64,000 nt of DNA from Lachnospiraceae bacterium NC2004 (GTDB taxonomy: Bacteria; Bacillota; Clostridia; Lachnospirales; Lachnospiraceae), in NCBI GenBank assembly GCA_000621905.1, contig JHXB01000008.1, positions 62,001 through 126,000 on the forward strand. The letters are read 5' to 3'. The notes under the pieces were generated by a model. It searched no databases, was not told the DNA's origin, and worked only from the letters and a program-made list of their open reading frames with translations. Position 1 is the first letter of the stretch. Every line of letters starts with the position of its first letter. Positions 16,750-26,143 of this stretch are shown here, one piece after another. A program made the translations under genes and the position numbers.

Positions 16750-17670
16750 TCACCCCAAATCTTTCTCGACCATTTTCATGTAGTAGTCTTCTAAGTTCAT
16801 CTCGTTTTTCGCAAGCAATACAGGGATGACACCGTTATCATAAAGTGTCTTAGACACTTCTCTAATTCTATCTAATCCGTCATATATTCTGATCGTACCA
16901 TCATCCATAACCTCAAGCTTTTTAATACCAAGTTTATCACCTAAAATAACGCTTGCTTTTTCATTGTCATCAGTATCAATATGATAGTATTCACTGCACT
17001 GCGCCTCTAATTCTTCGGCAGTAAACACGCCTCTTATTTTGCCACCATTTATGAAAATGTAATCGGTACATATCTGGGATAACTCACTTAAAATGTGTGA
17101 AGAAATAACAAGAGTTACTTTGTCCTCCTTATTAAATGTTCTAAACATTTCTCTGATTTCAACGATACCTTCAGGATCAAGTCCGTTTATAGGCTCGTCG
17201 AGCACCATAAGTTCGGGCTTTCCAAGGATTGCATTTGCAAGACCGAGACGCTGTCTCATACCAAGTGAAAAGTTCTTGACCTTCTTCTTACCGACATCGC
17301 CAAGTCCGACAAATTCAAGGACCTCATCAACTCTTTTTTTATCAGGAATACCTTTTTGGATTCTTTGTTTTTCGAGATTGGTTCTGGCATTCATATCACC
17401 CTTCTCGTAAGGAGTCTCAATCATAAAGCTCATTCTGCTTCTCGCTTTATTAAGCCCCTTCTCGTCTGATGCTCCGTACAGTTCCACGCTGCCGGAGGTT
17501 GGATAGATAAGTCCTCCTAAAGTCTTCATAATGGTTGTCTTACCTGCACCGTTAGGTCCGATAAGTCCAACTATGCTTCCCTCTTTAATCTTAAAAGATA
17601 CATCATCAAGGACTGTATTTTTTCCGAATTTTTTAGTTAGATTATTAACATTTACAATGACATTTGACAT
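16750..17670 (-). CDS. ABC transporter ATP-binding protein, BcrA/LanF-like
   Basis: This is the energising subunit for the two permeases that follow. Walker A GPNGAGKTT (38-46), the signature FSLGMRQRLGLA (about 134), Walker B LMVLDEP (about 155) and the switch His in VISSHIL are all intact. The C-terminal 80 residues form the extra domain typical of BcrA-like ATPases. The length of 306 is normal. AGGAGG precedes the ATG. A two-component system lies directly upstream, so the transporter is probably induced by the compound it protects against; the substrate cannot be read from sequence. Confidence 0.92.
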   Translation of the reverse strand: MSNVIVNVNNLTKKFGKNTVLDDVSFKIKEGSIVGLIGPNGAGKTTIMKTLGGLIYPTSGSVELYGASDEKGLNKARSRMSFMIETPYEKGDMNARTNLEKQRIQKGIPDKKRVDEVLEFVGLGDVGKKKVKNFSLGMRQRLGLANAILGKPELMVLDEPINGLDPEGIVEIREMFRTFNKEDKVTLVISSHILSELSQICTDYIFINGGKIRGVFTAEELEAQCSEYYHIDTDDNEKASVILGDKLGIKKLEVMDDGTIRIYDGLDRIREVSKTLYDNGVIPVLLAKNEMNLEDYYMKMVEKDLG

Positions 17671-17693
17671 AATATTCCTCCTTATCTAGTGGA

Positions 17694-17720
17694 TACCAAG
17701 GGGACGGTTCTAGTGGTACC
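17694..17720. repeat. Family B repeat
   Basis: A single copy with ACCAAGGGGACGGTTCTAGT lies between the sensor kinase and the ATPase genes. Confidence 0.75.
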
Positions 17721-17763
17721 ACGTTTGTTAAGTATACTTTAGGAGAAAATATTAAAGAAATTC

Positions 17764-18660
17764 TTAAATAATTAATTTAAATTTTAAAATGTTATCACCA
17801 ACGTCGGCGGTTATGCTTCCACCCTGCTTATTGACAAGGAGTTTTACAATATATAAACCTAATCCTGCGCTGCCGGTAGCTCTCGCCTTATCAGCTCTGT
17901 AGGCTCTGTCAAATATATGCTCCGTATCGATTGCGTCATCATTTGCAATAGGATTAGAAAGTATAATCTCGCATTTGCCTTCACTTTCACTGACATTTAA
18001 GGTAAATGTATCCCTGGCATATTTTAAAATGTTATTTAAAAGATTAGAAAACACCCTATTCATCATATCCTTATCTGCTTTGACAAATATAGACTTCTCA
18101 GGCAGATTAATTATAGGTGTAAGATTATTGCCCCTTATTACAGCTTCATTATCAACAACAAATCCCGCAAGAAATGAGACGATATCAAGCTTACTAAGAT
18201 TAACTGTCACATCATCACTCTCTAATACTGACAATTCAAAAAAAGTGTCAACCATGTCTTTTAAGCTGTCCGTCTTTCTTAATGCAGCATCAAGATATCT
18301 TGTGCCGGCGTCTGATAAATCCTCTTTCTCAAGCATTTGAAGATTGCCCTTAACGACAGTCAATGGTGTCCTTAAATCATGCGCAATATCAGAAACAGAG
18401 CTCTCAAGACTCTTTCTTGAGCGCTCCTCTTTAAGCTTTAGTTCCTTTTGGTAAGATATATTCTCATTTATGGTTGCGGCGAGTCGTTCCGTTGACTTAT
18501 CATTTAAAGTTAACGTAATCATGCGATTATATGATTCTTCTCTGGTGTTTTTTAATTCACTGTCAAATTCTATAATATCGTGTCTGACAATAGCAAGCTT
18601 TAATGACAAAACGATTACTAATACCGCTAAAACACCTATAACAATAATGTACCATTCCAT
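17764..18660 (-). CDS. Sensor histidine kinase
   Basis: This 298-residue membrane kinase has one N-terminal transmembrane helix (about 5-24), a short helical linker, a dimerisation domain with SDIAHDLRTPL (phospho-His 94), and an ATPase domain with N box RVFSNLLNNILKYA and G2 GSAGLGLYIV. It lacks an extracellular sensor domain, like intramembrane-sensing kinases that monitor ABC transporters. The start at MEWYIIV has GGAGG 7 bases upstream and lies 2 bases after the regulator stop. Confidence 0.93.
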   Translation of the reverse strand: MEWYIIVIGVLAVLVIVLSLKLAIVRHDIIEFDSELKNTREESYNRMITLTLNDKSTERLAATINENISYQKELKLKEERSRKSLESSVSDIAHDLRTPLTVVKGNLQMLEKEDLSDAGTRYLDAALRKTDSLKDMVDTFFELSVLESDDVTVNLSKLDIVSFLAGFVVDNEAVIRGNNLTPIINLPEKSIFVKADKDMMNRVFSNLLNNILKYARDTFTLNVSESEGKCEIILSNPIANDDAIDTEHIFDRAYRADKARATGSAGLGLYIVKLLVNKQGGSITADVGDNILKFKLII

Positions 18661-18662
18661 AA

Positions 18663-19391
18663 TCAATCCTCCGACTGACTAAGCTTATAACCGATTCCCC
18701 ACACAGTTTCTATCAGTTCTCTACCGCAGGCTTTCTTAAGCTTGTTTCTTAGGTTACTCATGTGAACGTTAATCGTGTTATCCTCGCAATAATAAGTATC
18801 CTCCCAGACAGACTCATAAAGATTCGCCTTGGTATAAGTCTTGTTCGGATTAGTTAAAAATAGATAAAGCAAATGCATCTCTTTAGCGGTAAGTTTAAGC
18901 GACTCTCCGTTATACGTAACAGTGTTGAGCGACGGCGAGTAAGTTAATCCTGCAAATGTAATCTCACCTTCTTCATTTTCTGAAGTTTCACCGTCGGAAT
19001 ATTCGCCGTCTCCGGTTCTTCTAAGCACTACCTCGATTCTAACCAAGACTTCGTCAAGGTTAAAAGGCTTGATTATATAGTCGTCCGCGCCACTCTTTAG
19101 TACGTCTAACCTCGTATCCATTCCGGACTTGGCAGACAGTACTATAACCGGCGTCTTGGCCGCATTAGCGTCATCTTTCCTTGCTCTAAGCTCCTTAATA
19201 AGCTCGTCTCCCGGCTTATATGGAAGCATCATGTCCATTAAAATGACGTCGAATCTGTCGGTGTTGATTGCATTTGACGCCACTTTGCCGTCAGCAGCCT
19301 CACTGACTTCGTAGTCATTTTGGGTTAGGTAGTCCTTTAATAAGCCCCTTATTTCCTTGTCATCTTCGACTATCAATACTCTTCTGCTCAT
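18663..19391 (-). CDS. Response regulator, OmpR/PhoB type
   Basis: Receiver domain with VEDD (9-11), phospho-Asp 53 in VILMDMMLP and Lys in DYIIKPF is followed by a winged-helix DNA-binding domain (about 145-240; TYTKANLYESVW, TINVHMSNLRNKL). The start is set at MSRRVLIVED, which has GGGAGA upstream; the longer frame runs back into a family B repeat. It is the first gene of the two-component/ABC operon and probably activates it. Confidence 0.95.
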   Translation of the reverse strand: MSRRVLIVEDDKEIRGLLKDYLTQNDYEVSEAADGKVASNAINTDRFDVILMDMMLPYKPGDELIKELRARKDDANAAKTPVIVLSAKSGMDTRLDVLKSGADDYIIKPFNLDEVLVRIEVVLRRTGDGEYSDGETSENEEGEITFAGLTYSPSLNTVTYNGESLKLTAKEMHLLYLFLTNPNKTYTKANLYESVWEDTYYCEDNTINVHMSNLRNKLKKACGRELIETVWGIGYKLSQSED

Positions 19392-19420
19392 GTTAAGTGT
19401 CTCCCGCTTGTTATCAATAC

Positions 19421-19513
19421 TAAGGGGACGGTGTACCATAGGGACGGTTCTTGTGGTACCATGAAACATGGTACCACAAGAACCGTCCCTACGGTACATC
19501 GTCCCCTTGGTAC
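19421..19513. repeat. Nested family B palindrome
   Basis: A 93-bp nested palindrome is centred on GGTACCATG-AAA-CATGGTACC with GGGACGGTTCTTGT arms and an outer GGGGACG/CGTCCCC pair. It lies between metK and the response regulator gene. Confidence 0.85.
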
Positions 19514-19519
19514 AGTCTT

Positions 19520-20707
19520 TTATAAATACTTCTTTAATGCATCCACCTTATCAAGCTTCTCCCAAGGAAGATCAACATCAACTCTTCCGAAATGTCCGTA
19601 AGCTGCAGTCTGCTTGTAAATAGGTCTTCTAAGATCAAGCATCTTGATAATTCCTGCAGGTCTGAAATCAAAGTTCTCTCTTAAAATCTCAACCAACTTC
19701 TCATCAGATAACTTACCTGTTCCAAATGTATCAATCATGATTGAGGTAGGATGAGCAACACCGATTGCGTATGAAAGCTGAATCTCACATTTGTCTGCAA
19801 GACCCGCTGCAACAAGATTCTTAGCCGCATAACGAGCTGCATAAGCTGCTGAACGGTCAACCTTTGTACAATCCTTACCTGAGAAAGCTCCACCGCCATG
19901 TCTTGCGTATCCACCGTAAGTATCAACGATAATCTTACGACCGGTAAGGCCACTGTCTCCATTAGGTCCACCAATTACGAATCTTCCTGTAGGATTGATA
20001 AAGAACTTGGTCTTATCATCAACCATGTCAGCAGGAATAATCTCGTCAAATACATACTTCTTGATATCCTTGTGAATCTGCTCCTGAGATACATCAGCTG
20101 CGTGCTGGGTTGAGCAAACAACTGCCTCTAATCTCTTAGGATTGCCGTCCTCATCGTACTCTACAGAAACCTGAGTCTTTCCGTCAGGCCTTAAGTAAGG
20201 AAGCGTTCCATCCTTACGAACCTTGGTAAGCTGGAGTGAAAGCTTGTGTGCAAGGCTGATTGGATAAGGCATGTATTCCTCGGTTTCGTTGGTTGCGTAA
20301 CCAAACATCATACCCTGGTCTCCGGCACCGATTGCCTCGATGTCCTCATCAGACATGGTGTTCTCTTTCGCCTCTAAAGCCTTGTCAACACCAAGAGCGA
20401 TGTCCTTAGACTGCTCATCAATCGCGGTAATAACACCACAGGTGTCACAGTCAAATCCCTTGTCTGAACTGTCATATCCAATCTCTCTTATTGTATCTCT
20501 TACTATCTTCTGGATATCAACATATCCTTCAGTTGAAATCTCACCCATAACAAGTACAAGACCAGTTGTAATTGAAGTCTCGCAAGCTACGCGGCTGTTA
20601 GGGTCCTGACGCATAAGCTCATCTAAAACCGCATCACTTATCTGGTCGCAGATCTTATCCGGATGTCCTTCCGTAACTGATTCTGAAGTAAATAATCTCT
20701 TCTCCAT
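19520..20707 (-). CDS. metK: S-adenosylmethionine synthetase
   Basis: It makes S-adenosylmethionine from methionine and ATP in the cytoplasm. The start at [20 protein letters not shown] has AGGAGG upstream, while the longer frame runs into repeats. The ATP-binding GHPDK (about 15), [12 protein letters not shown] (about 115), the [10 protein letters not shown]-loop-like motif (about 255) and HFGR near the end are intact. The 395 residues are normal. No SAM riboswitch is visible in the 190 bp upstream, which are occupied by family C repeats. Confidence 0.98.
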   Translation of the reverse strand: MEKRLFTSESVTEGHPDKICDQISDAVLDELMRQDPNSRVACETSITTGLVLVMGEISTEGYVDIQKIVRDTIREIGYDSSDKGFDCDTCGVITAIDEQSKDIALGVDKALEAKENTMSDEDIEAIGAGDQGMMFGYATNETEEYMPYPISLAHKLSLQLTKVRKDGTLPYLRPDGKTQVSVEYDEDGNPKRLEAVVCSTQHAADVSQEQIHKDIKKYVFDEIIPADMVDDKTKFFINPTGRFVIGGPNGDSGLTGRKIIVDTYGGYARHGGGAFSGKDCTKVDRSAAYAARYAAKNLVAAGLADKCEIQLSYAIGVAHPTSIMIDTFGTGKLSDEKLVEILRENFDFRPAGIIKMLDLRRPIYKQTAAYGHFGRVDVDLPWEKLDKVDALKKYL

Positions 20708-20743
20708 TATAGTTCCTCCTGTATTTAAAAATAAAATATGTGC

Positions 20744-20900
20744 TAAGTAATCAATGGGGACAGACCCCACTGTTAAATTCAACTAAGTAATCAATGGGGT
20801 CTGTCCCCAATGACTACTTAGCTAACTGATCAGTGGGGACTGTCCCCACTGAAAAATAACGACTAAGTGATCAACGGGGTCTGTCCCCATTGATAACTTA
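20744..20900. repeat. Cluster of four family C repeat units
   Basis: Four units with GGGGACAGACCCC, GGGGTCTGTCCCC, GGGGACTGTCCCC and GGGGTCTGTCCCC cores stand in tandem, joined by AACTAAGTRATCA-type arms. The last TAA of the cluster is the stop codon of the gene at 20898. Confidence 0.85.
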
Positions 20901-22394
20901 GATATGATTGTCTAGTGATTTATATCCAACCCTCAACCTTGGCAAGCTGCTTATCTTCGTCCTCTGATTAATCATCCAGTCTTCGCTACCATCGTCAACA
21001 TTAAGTCCGCTCGCAGGTGGCGCAAAGAAGATTAGATCAACATCTAAACTTGTATCAGGGTAATCAAAGAATAGTGGCATAAGGTCTATGAACTTCGTTC
21101 CCGGTTTCTTGTAGAACCATCTGTCATTGGCCTTAATCATAAGGTTGGCATCCACATCCTCATCGAAGTATAACTCGAAAAATGTAGGCGCCTCGTCAAG
21201 TTTAATATTGACCGCAACTCCGTCTGAGTCTTCTGATCCACCCCATCTAAAGTCGTAGCCGTCACCATTTAACTCTAACTTGTCAAATGTAATCTCAGGC
21301 TCACAAAGTGGGCTGTGAAGAAGCTTCCTATAAACATCAAGCGAAGGTGTAGGAATTCCAACATTTGGATTGTTAGGATCCTCCATCTCAAGTCCTAAAC
21401 GACCTCTGTCTCTGAACTGGTAAAATGTAATCGCTGTCAGCCAATCCTCCGGATCTGCCTCTCTTAACTCAAAGAACTCCTTAATCATGTCTACCTGATC
21501 ATAAGGTCCGACAACATCTCCGTCAGCGTTGAACTCGCTCATAACCATCGGTCTTGCTTTGCCACCGCTAAGCTTCATAAATCTGTCATAGCTCAACCTT
21601 GCAAGCTTATATACTCTTGATACCTTGGCTCTGCCGTACTGATTGGTCTCCTCATCCGCAACATCAATCGGCCATCCCCAGTGAAGGGCCATATATTTAT
21701 CAACCGACCAGATATCGGTCTTGACAACAGCATCTTTAAATTCCTTCTCCTTAACCATAGGAGACATAGCAGTAGCCGAAGGTACTGCCCAGGCAGGATC
21801 CTCAACCCCGCCTATACAAAGGATAAAATCAATGTGTGGCGTCTTGGATTTGATAACATCCATTGCATGCATAAAGAACTCTGCGACTTCCTTGTATCCG
21901 GCTCTCTTGTTAAATGAAAACCAATTACCGGTAGCCTCGTGGTTAAGTCTAACCTGTATTCTTCCAAATGGCGCAAGATCCTCACCGATTGCCTCTAACT
22001 GCTCATCGGAAACATTAGGATCCATGGTCAGTGTAAGTATAACATCCTGTCCATGTCGTCTTACATCTCTCATTTGATCAAATGGCTCGCCCTCTCTGGC
22101 ACGACTGCCCTCTAATCCACCTTTGTAAGTGAAGTAATCATCATATGGGTAATCCCACTGAAATGTTATAACCTTGTCCTTGAAAGCATTTCTGGCTCTA
22201 AGAGGCCAGGTCTCATCAAGCGGATAGTAGCAATACATGAGGTTGACCGCGCGGTGAGGTCTGTGAAGAGAATTGAGAATGTAGTCCTGATCGACATACT
22301 CGCCTCTCTCGCTTCCATCACTTAAATCAAGCGCAAATCTTGCTTTGCCTATGTGTGCTTTTTTCACATCCTGCTTGTTTAAATCTATATACAT
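20898..22394 (-). CDS. GH26-like glycoside hydrolase, cytoplasmic
   Basis: The 498-residue protein has no signal peptide; the start at MYIDLNKQD has GAGG upstream. Residues 35-370 read as a TIM barrel. VRLNHEATGNWFSF (about 155) resembles the acid/base motif of GH26 mannanases, and VMSEFNADGD (about 295) has a nucleophile-like Glu. A beta-rich C-terminal domain follows (about 375-498). The substrate is unknown; beta-mannan or related oligosaccharides would fit GH26 and a plant-fibre-degrading habitat. The stop codon is supplied by a family C repeat, so the C-terminus may have been altered. Another clan-A glycosidase family is the main alternative. Confidence 0.55.
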   Translation of the reverse strand: MYIDLNKQDVKKAHIGKARFALDLSDGSERGEYVDQDYILNSLHRPHRAVNLMYCYYPLDETWPLRARNAFKDKVITFQWDYPYDDYFTYKGGLEGSRAREGEPFDQMRDVRRHGQDVILTLTMDPNVSDEQLEAIGEDLAPFGRIQVRLNHEATGNWFSFNKRAGYKEVAEFFMHAMDVIKSKTPHIDFILCIGGVEDPAWAVPSATAMSPMVKEKEFKDAVVKTDIWSVDKYMALHWGWPIDVADEETNQYGRAKVSRVYKLARLSYDRFMKLSGGKARPMVMSEFNADGDVVGPYDQVDMIKEFFELREADPEDWLTAITFYQFRDRGRLGLEMEDPNNPNVGIPTPSLDVYRKLLHSPLCEPEITFDKLELNGDGYDFRWGGSEDSDGVAVNIKLDEAPTFFELYFDEDVDANLMIKANDRWFYKKPGTKFIDLMPLFFDYPDTSLDVDLIFFAPPASGLNVDDGSEDWMINQRTKISSLPRLRVGYKSLDNHI

Positions 22395-22475
22395 GGCTTT
22401 TCCTCTTTTCATTAGTTTAAACACAGTAAAAAAAACGCTCCTTCAATTATAACCTCTATAGCAATAACAGTCAAT

Positions 22476-22597
22476 ATATTGACCTTCTTCGAAGGTCAAA
22501 GATTCTTCGCTTCGCGAAGCCATGACAGGGAGAGGACTCAGAACGACAGGGTAGCTAAATGTCATCCTGAGGAACAAAGTGACGAAGGATCTTAATA
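22476..22597. repeat. Two family A repeats
   Basis: One unit starts with the GACCTTC/GAAGGTC hairpin and TTCGCTTCGCG; a second (TCATCCTGAGGAACAAAGTG) lies in opposite orientation. They are separated by about 35 bp of degenerate sequence downstream of the ABC exporter pair. Confidence 0.75.
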
Positions 22598-22600
22598 ACC

Positions 22601-24340
22601 TCATCCCGCGAACTGGCTCTCATAGAGTTCCTTATAGAATCCGCCCGCATTAACAAGCTCATCATGCGAGCCCTGCTCAATAATATTGCCATCGCGCATA
22701 ACGAGTATCACATCCGCTTCCTTAATGGTTGAGAGTCTGTGTGCCACGATAAATGAAGTTCGTCCCGCCATCATTTTCAAAAATGCTCGCTGTATGCGAA
22801 GCTCGGTTCTTGTATCAATGCTTGATGTCGCCTCGTCAAGTATCAGCATTGGTGGGAGTTTAAGCATAACCCTAGTGATACAAAGAAGCTGCTTCTGTCC
22901 CTGCGAAAGGCTGCCTCCATCCTCCCCGATCACAGTGTCGTAACCGTTAGGGAGCCTTCTTATAAAGCTGTGAGCGTGCGTCTTTTTCGCTGCCTCGACA
23001 ATCTCGTCTCTCGTTGCGTCAGGATGTCCCATCGCGATATTCTCAGCGATTGTTCCCTCTTTGAGCCAGGTCTCCTGAAGCACCATTCCGTAATTAAGTC
23101 TTAACGACTTTCTTGTCAAATGCCTGATGTCAGTCAGGTCTTCTCCGACCTTAATCGCGCCGTCATTTACATCATAAAATCTCATTAAAAGATTGATGAG
23201 CGTGGTCTTTCCGCAACCGGTAGGACCTACAATCGCAACCCTCTCTCCCGGTTTCACTTCAAGATTGAAATCAGTGATAAGAGGCTTCTCAGGAACATAA
23301 GAAAAATCAACGTTCTTAAGACTCACTCTACCGTTAGCATTTGTCAAAGTAATCGCATCTTCATCCTGTTCCTCGATGTCTTTCTCAATCAGTTCAAATA
23401 TCCTGTCCGCGCAGGCGAGCGCGTTCTGAAGCTCCGTAATAACACTTGAAATCTCGTTAAACGGCTTGGTATATTGATTGGCGTAACTTAAAAAACAGGT
23501 CAGATTACCGACACTAATTCCGCCGTAAACCGCATAGATTGCGCCAACCAAGCCAACTGCCGCATACACGACATTGTTGACAAACCTCGTTCCCGGGTTA
23601 GTTATACTCGAATAAAAAACTGCCTTCAGCGAACAATCTTTAAGTCTATCATTAATCTCATCAAACTTCTCAAGCGCTTCGTCTTCCTCTGCAAATGCCT
23701 GAACGACCTTCTGGTTGCCTATCATCTCGTCGATAAGCACCGTCTGCTCAGCTCTCGCCTCACTCTGTGCCTTAAACATATCGTAAGTATGCCTTGCGAT
23801 AAATGCTGCAACGAAAAGAGACAGCGGCGTGATAACAACAACCACCAGAGCAATTATAACATTTACCTTAAGCATGAAAATGAGGGTTGCCAGAATAGTT
23901 ACAACACCTGTAAAAAACTGACTAAATCCCATCAAAAGACCGTCAGCGAACTGATCAACATCTGCAATTATACGGCTCACGATATCGCCCGAGCCCGTCT
24001 TATCAATCGTTTTTAAAGGCATCTTGGACAGCCTTGAAAACGCCTGCTCCCTGACATCCCTTACCGTGCTGTATGTGAGCTTGTTGTTGCACACATTCAT
24101 AAGCCACATTGAAAGAGCGGCTATTCCAATTGCAACCGCCATTTTCTTAAATATCTCAAACAGCGCAGAGAAATCAACTTCACCAGCGGCTACAATCTGA
24201 TCGATTGCATCACCGGTAAATATCGGAATTGAAAGCTGCATTATTACATTTATCACGGCAAATATCATCGAGAACACAAGATAGATTCTGTATCTCTTCA
24301 GATATCGCCATACTTTTTTAATTATGGTTTTTCTGTTCAT
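22601..24340 (-). CDS. ABC exporter half-transporter (catalytic NBD)
   Basis: Six N-terminal transmembrane helices (about 15-310) are fused to an ATPase domain with Walker A GPTGCGKTT (about 375), a slightly altered signature SLSQGQKQL (about 477), Walker B LILDEATSS and switch His in VAHRLS. The start at MNRKTIIKK has GGGAG upstream and lies four bases after the partner stop. With the next gene it forms a heterodimeric type IV exporter; this subunit keeps the catalytic Glu. The substrate is unknown (drug, lipid or peptide). Confidence 0.93.
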   Translation of the reverse strand: MNRKTIIKKVWRYLKRYRIYLVFSMIFAVINVIMQLSIPIFTGDAIDQIVAAGEVDFSALFEIFKKMAVAIGIAALSMWLMNVCNNKLTYSTVRDVREQAFSRLSKMPLKTIDKTGSGDIVSRIIADVDQFADGLLMGFSQFFTGVVTILATLIFMLKVNVIIALVVVVITPLSLFVAAFIARHTYDMFKAQSEARAEQTVLIDEMIGNQKVVQAFAEEDEALEKFDEINDRLKDCSLKAVFYSSITNPGTRFVNNVVYAAVGLVGAIYAVYGGISVGNLTCFLSYANQYTKPFNEISSVITELQNALACADRIFELIEKDIEEQDEDAITLTNANGRVSLKNVDFSYVPEKPLITDFNLEVKPGERVAIVGPTGCGKTTLINLLMRFYDVNDGAIKVGEDLTDIRHLTRKSLRLNYGMVLQETWLKEGTIAENIAMGHPDATRDEIVEAAKKTHAHSFIRRLPNGYDTVIGEDGGSLSQGQKQLLCITRVMLKLPPMLILDEATSSIDTRTELRIQRAFLKMMAGRTSFIVAHRLSTIKEADVILVMRDGNIIEQGSHDELVNAGGFYKELYESQFAG

Positions 24341-24344
24341 ATCG

Positions 24345-26093
24345 TTACGCTCCCTTAAACTGTGACTCGTGTATCTCTTTGTAAATGTCAGAAGTTTCAA
24401 GCAATTCCTCATGCGTTCCAATCGCCGATATCTCTCCATCATCCATAACAATGATCTTGTCGGAATGCTTGATTGACGAAGTCCTCTGGGAGACTATTAT
24501 CGTCGTCATGTCTTTGTCGAGCTCTTTTAGGGCTGTTCGTAATTTTAAATCCGTCGCAAAATCTAGAGCCGAAGAAGAGTCATCAAGAATCAATATCTTA
24601 GGCTTCTTGACAAGTGCCCTTGCAATACAGAGCCTCTGTCTCTGACCGCCTGAAAGGTTCCTCCCGCCTTGCTCAACCATGTAAGAGAGACCGCCTTCTT
24701 TCTCATCAACGAACTCTTTAGCCTGTGCTTTAGAAAGCGCCTCGTTAAGTTCAGCTTCACTTGCATCCTTATTGCCCCACCTTAAATTGTCGGCTATACT
24801 TCCGGTGAAAAGAACCGATTTCTGTGGAACAACTCCTATCGACTCTCTTAGGCTTTCTAGCTTGTAGTCGGTAACATTTGCACCAAATACTGTGACCTTG
24901 CCGGTCGTCGCATCGTAAAAACGAGGAATGAGATTGACAATCGAAGTCTTTCCTGAGCCGGTACCTCCAATTATTCCGAGTGTCTCACCCTTCTTCACCT
25001 TGAAATCTATGTTGCTCAGCGCCTCGTCGCCGCCCTCCTGATAAGCCAAGCCGACAGAACTAAACTCTATTGCGTAGTCGGAAGCATCGGTGTTTAACAT
25101 TCGACTTCCATCTAATGTTAAATCTCCTCCTATGTCACCTCTTGCAAATGTAGGTTGCACCTCAAAAACTGTCTGGATTCTATTGCCGCTCGCAAGCGCC
25201 TTGTTAACGGTAACAATGAAGTTGGCAAACTTAATAAGCTCGACCAAAATCTGCGACATATAGTTGACGAGAGCAACAACTTCACCCTGAGTCAGGGTTC
25301 CTGTATTGACCTTAAGCGCCCCAACATAGATAAGATAAACGGTTGCCAGATTTATAATTACATAAGTCACAGGATTGGTAAGCGCCGATATCCTTCCGAC
25401 ATGCATTGAAAGGTCGGTGTAATCCTTGTTCTCTTTATTGAAGCTCTCAATCTCCTGCTCTTCAAGCGCGAAAGCCCTTATAACTCTGATACCCGTAAGG
25501 TTCTCTCTCGTGCGCTTTAACACTGTATCGAGTGCCGTCTGCACCCTCTTATAAAGCGGTATACTCACTCCCATCACGCCGAATACTACAATCGAAAGTA
25601 ACGGTATTGTTACGACAAATGTTACCGCCGCACCAGCGTCCACGGTAAATGCCATTATCATTGCGCCAAGCACAATAAACGGGGATCTTAAGAAAAGCCT
25701 AAGAACCATGTTGACTCCCGATTGAGCCTGATTAATATCACTTGTCATACGAGTGATTAATGTAGACGTTCCCAACTTATCAAGAGTGCTGTAATCAAGA
25801 CTTTCTATGTGCTTAAAAAGAGCGTGCCTTACTTTGGTTGCAAATCCGACTGCTGCCTTTGCCGAAAAATACTGCGCAGTAATAGAACACACAAGGCCTA
25901 TAACGCCCAGTGCGATTACCACAAGACTCATCTTTATTATGTAAGGCTTGTCGCCGTTCTTAATACCGGTGTCGATTATCGCCGCCATCACTAGCGGAAC
26001 CAACAGTTCAAACGAAGCCTCCAACATTTTAAAAAGGGGAGCCAGCACGCACTCCCTCTTGTAATCAGTCAAAAATCTTAATAACTTTCTCAT
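24345..26093 (-). CDS. ABC exporter half-transporter (degenerate NBD)
   Basis: Six transmembrane helices precede an ATPase domain with Walker A GGTGSGKTS (about 376), canonical signature LSGGQRQR, Walker B LILDDSSSALD (about 501) and VSQRTSSI in place of the switch region. The usual catalytic Glu is Asp and the switch His is Gln, the pattern of the non-hydrolysing site in heterodimeric exporters such as TM287/288 and BmrCD. It is first in a two-gene operon with its partner. Confidence 0.93.
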   Translation of the reverse strand: MRKLLRFLTDYKRECVLAPLFKMLEASFELLVPLVMAAIIDTGIKNGDKPYIIKMSLVVIALGVIGLVCSITAQYFSAKAAVGFATKVRHALFKHIESLDYSTLDKLGTSTLITRMTSDINQAQSGVNMVLRLFLRSPFIVLGAMIMAFTVDAGAAVTFVVTIPLLSIVVFGVMGVSIPLYKRVQTALDTVLKRTRENLTGIRVIRAFALEEQEIESFNKENKDYTDLSMHVGRISALTNPVTYVIINLATVYLIYVGALKVNTGTLTQGEVVALVNYMSQILVELIKFANFIVTVNKALASGNRIQTVFEVQPTFARGDIGGDLTLDGSRMLNTDASDYAIEFSSVGLAYQEGGDEALSNIDFKVKKGETLGIIGGTGSGKTSIVNLIPRFYDATTGKVTVFGANVTDYKLESLRESIGVVPQKSVLFTGSIADNLRWGNKDASEAELNEALSKAQAKEFVDEKEGGLSYMVEQGGRNLSGGQRQRLCIARALVKKPKILILDDSSSALDFATDLKLRTALKELDKDMTTIIVSQRTSSIKHSDKIIVMDDGEISAIGTHEELLETSDIYKEIHESQFKGA

Positions 26094-26102
26094 CTCTTAC
26101 TC

Positions 26103-26142
26103 CTAAGTACTCAAAGGGGACTGTCCCCATTGGGTAGTTATT
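26103..26142. repeat. Family C repeat
   Basis: One palindrome (GGGGACTGTCCCC with AAGTACTCAA and TTGGGTAGTTA arms) lies between the ABC exporter and the glycosyltransferase gene. The latter's TAG stop is immediately beside it. Confidence 0.8.
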
Positions 26143-26143
26143 C

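Noticed and set aside
20708-20897. SAM riboswitch upstream of metK
   Set aside because: The region consists of family C repeats; no SAM-I, SAM-II or SMK box features are visible.
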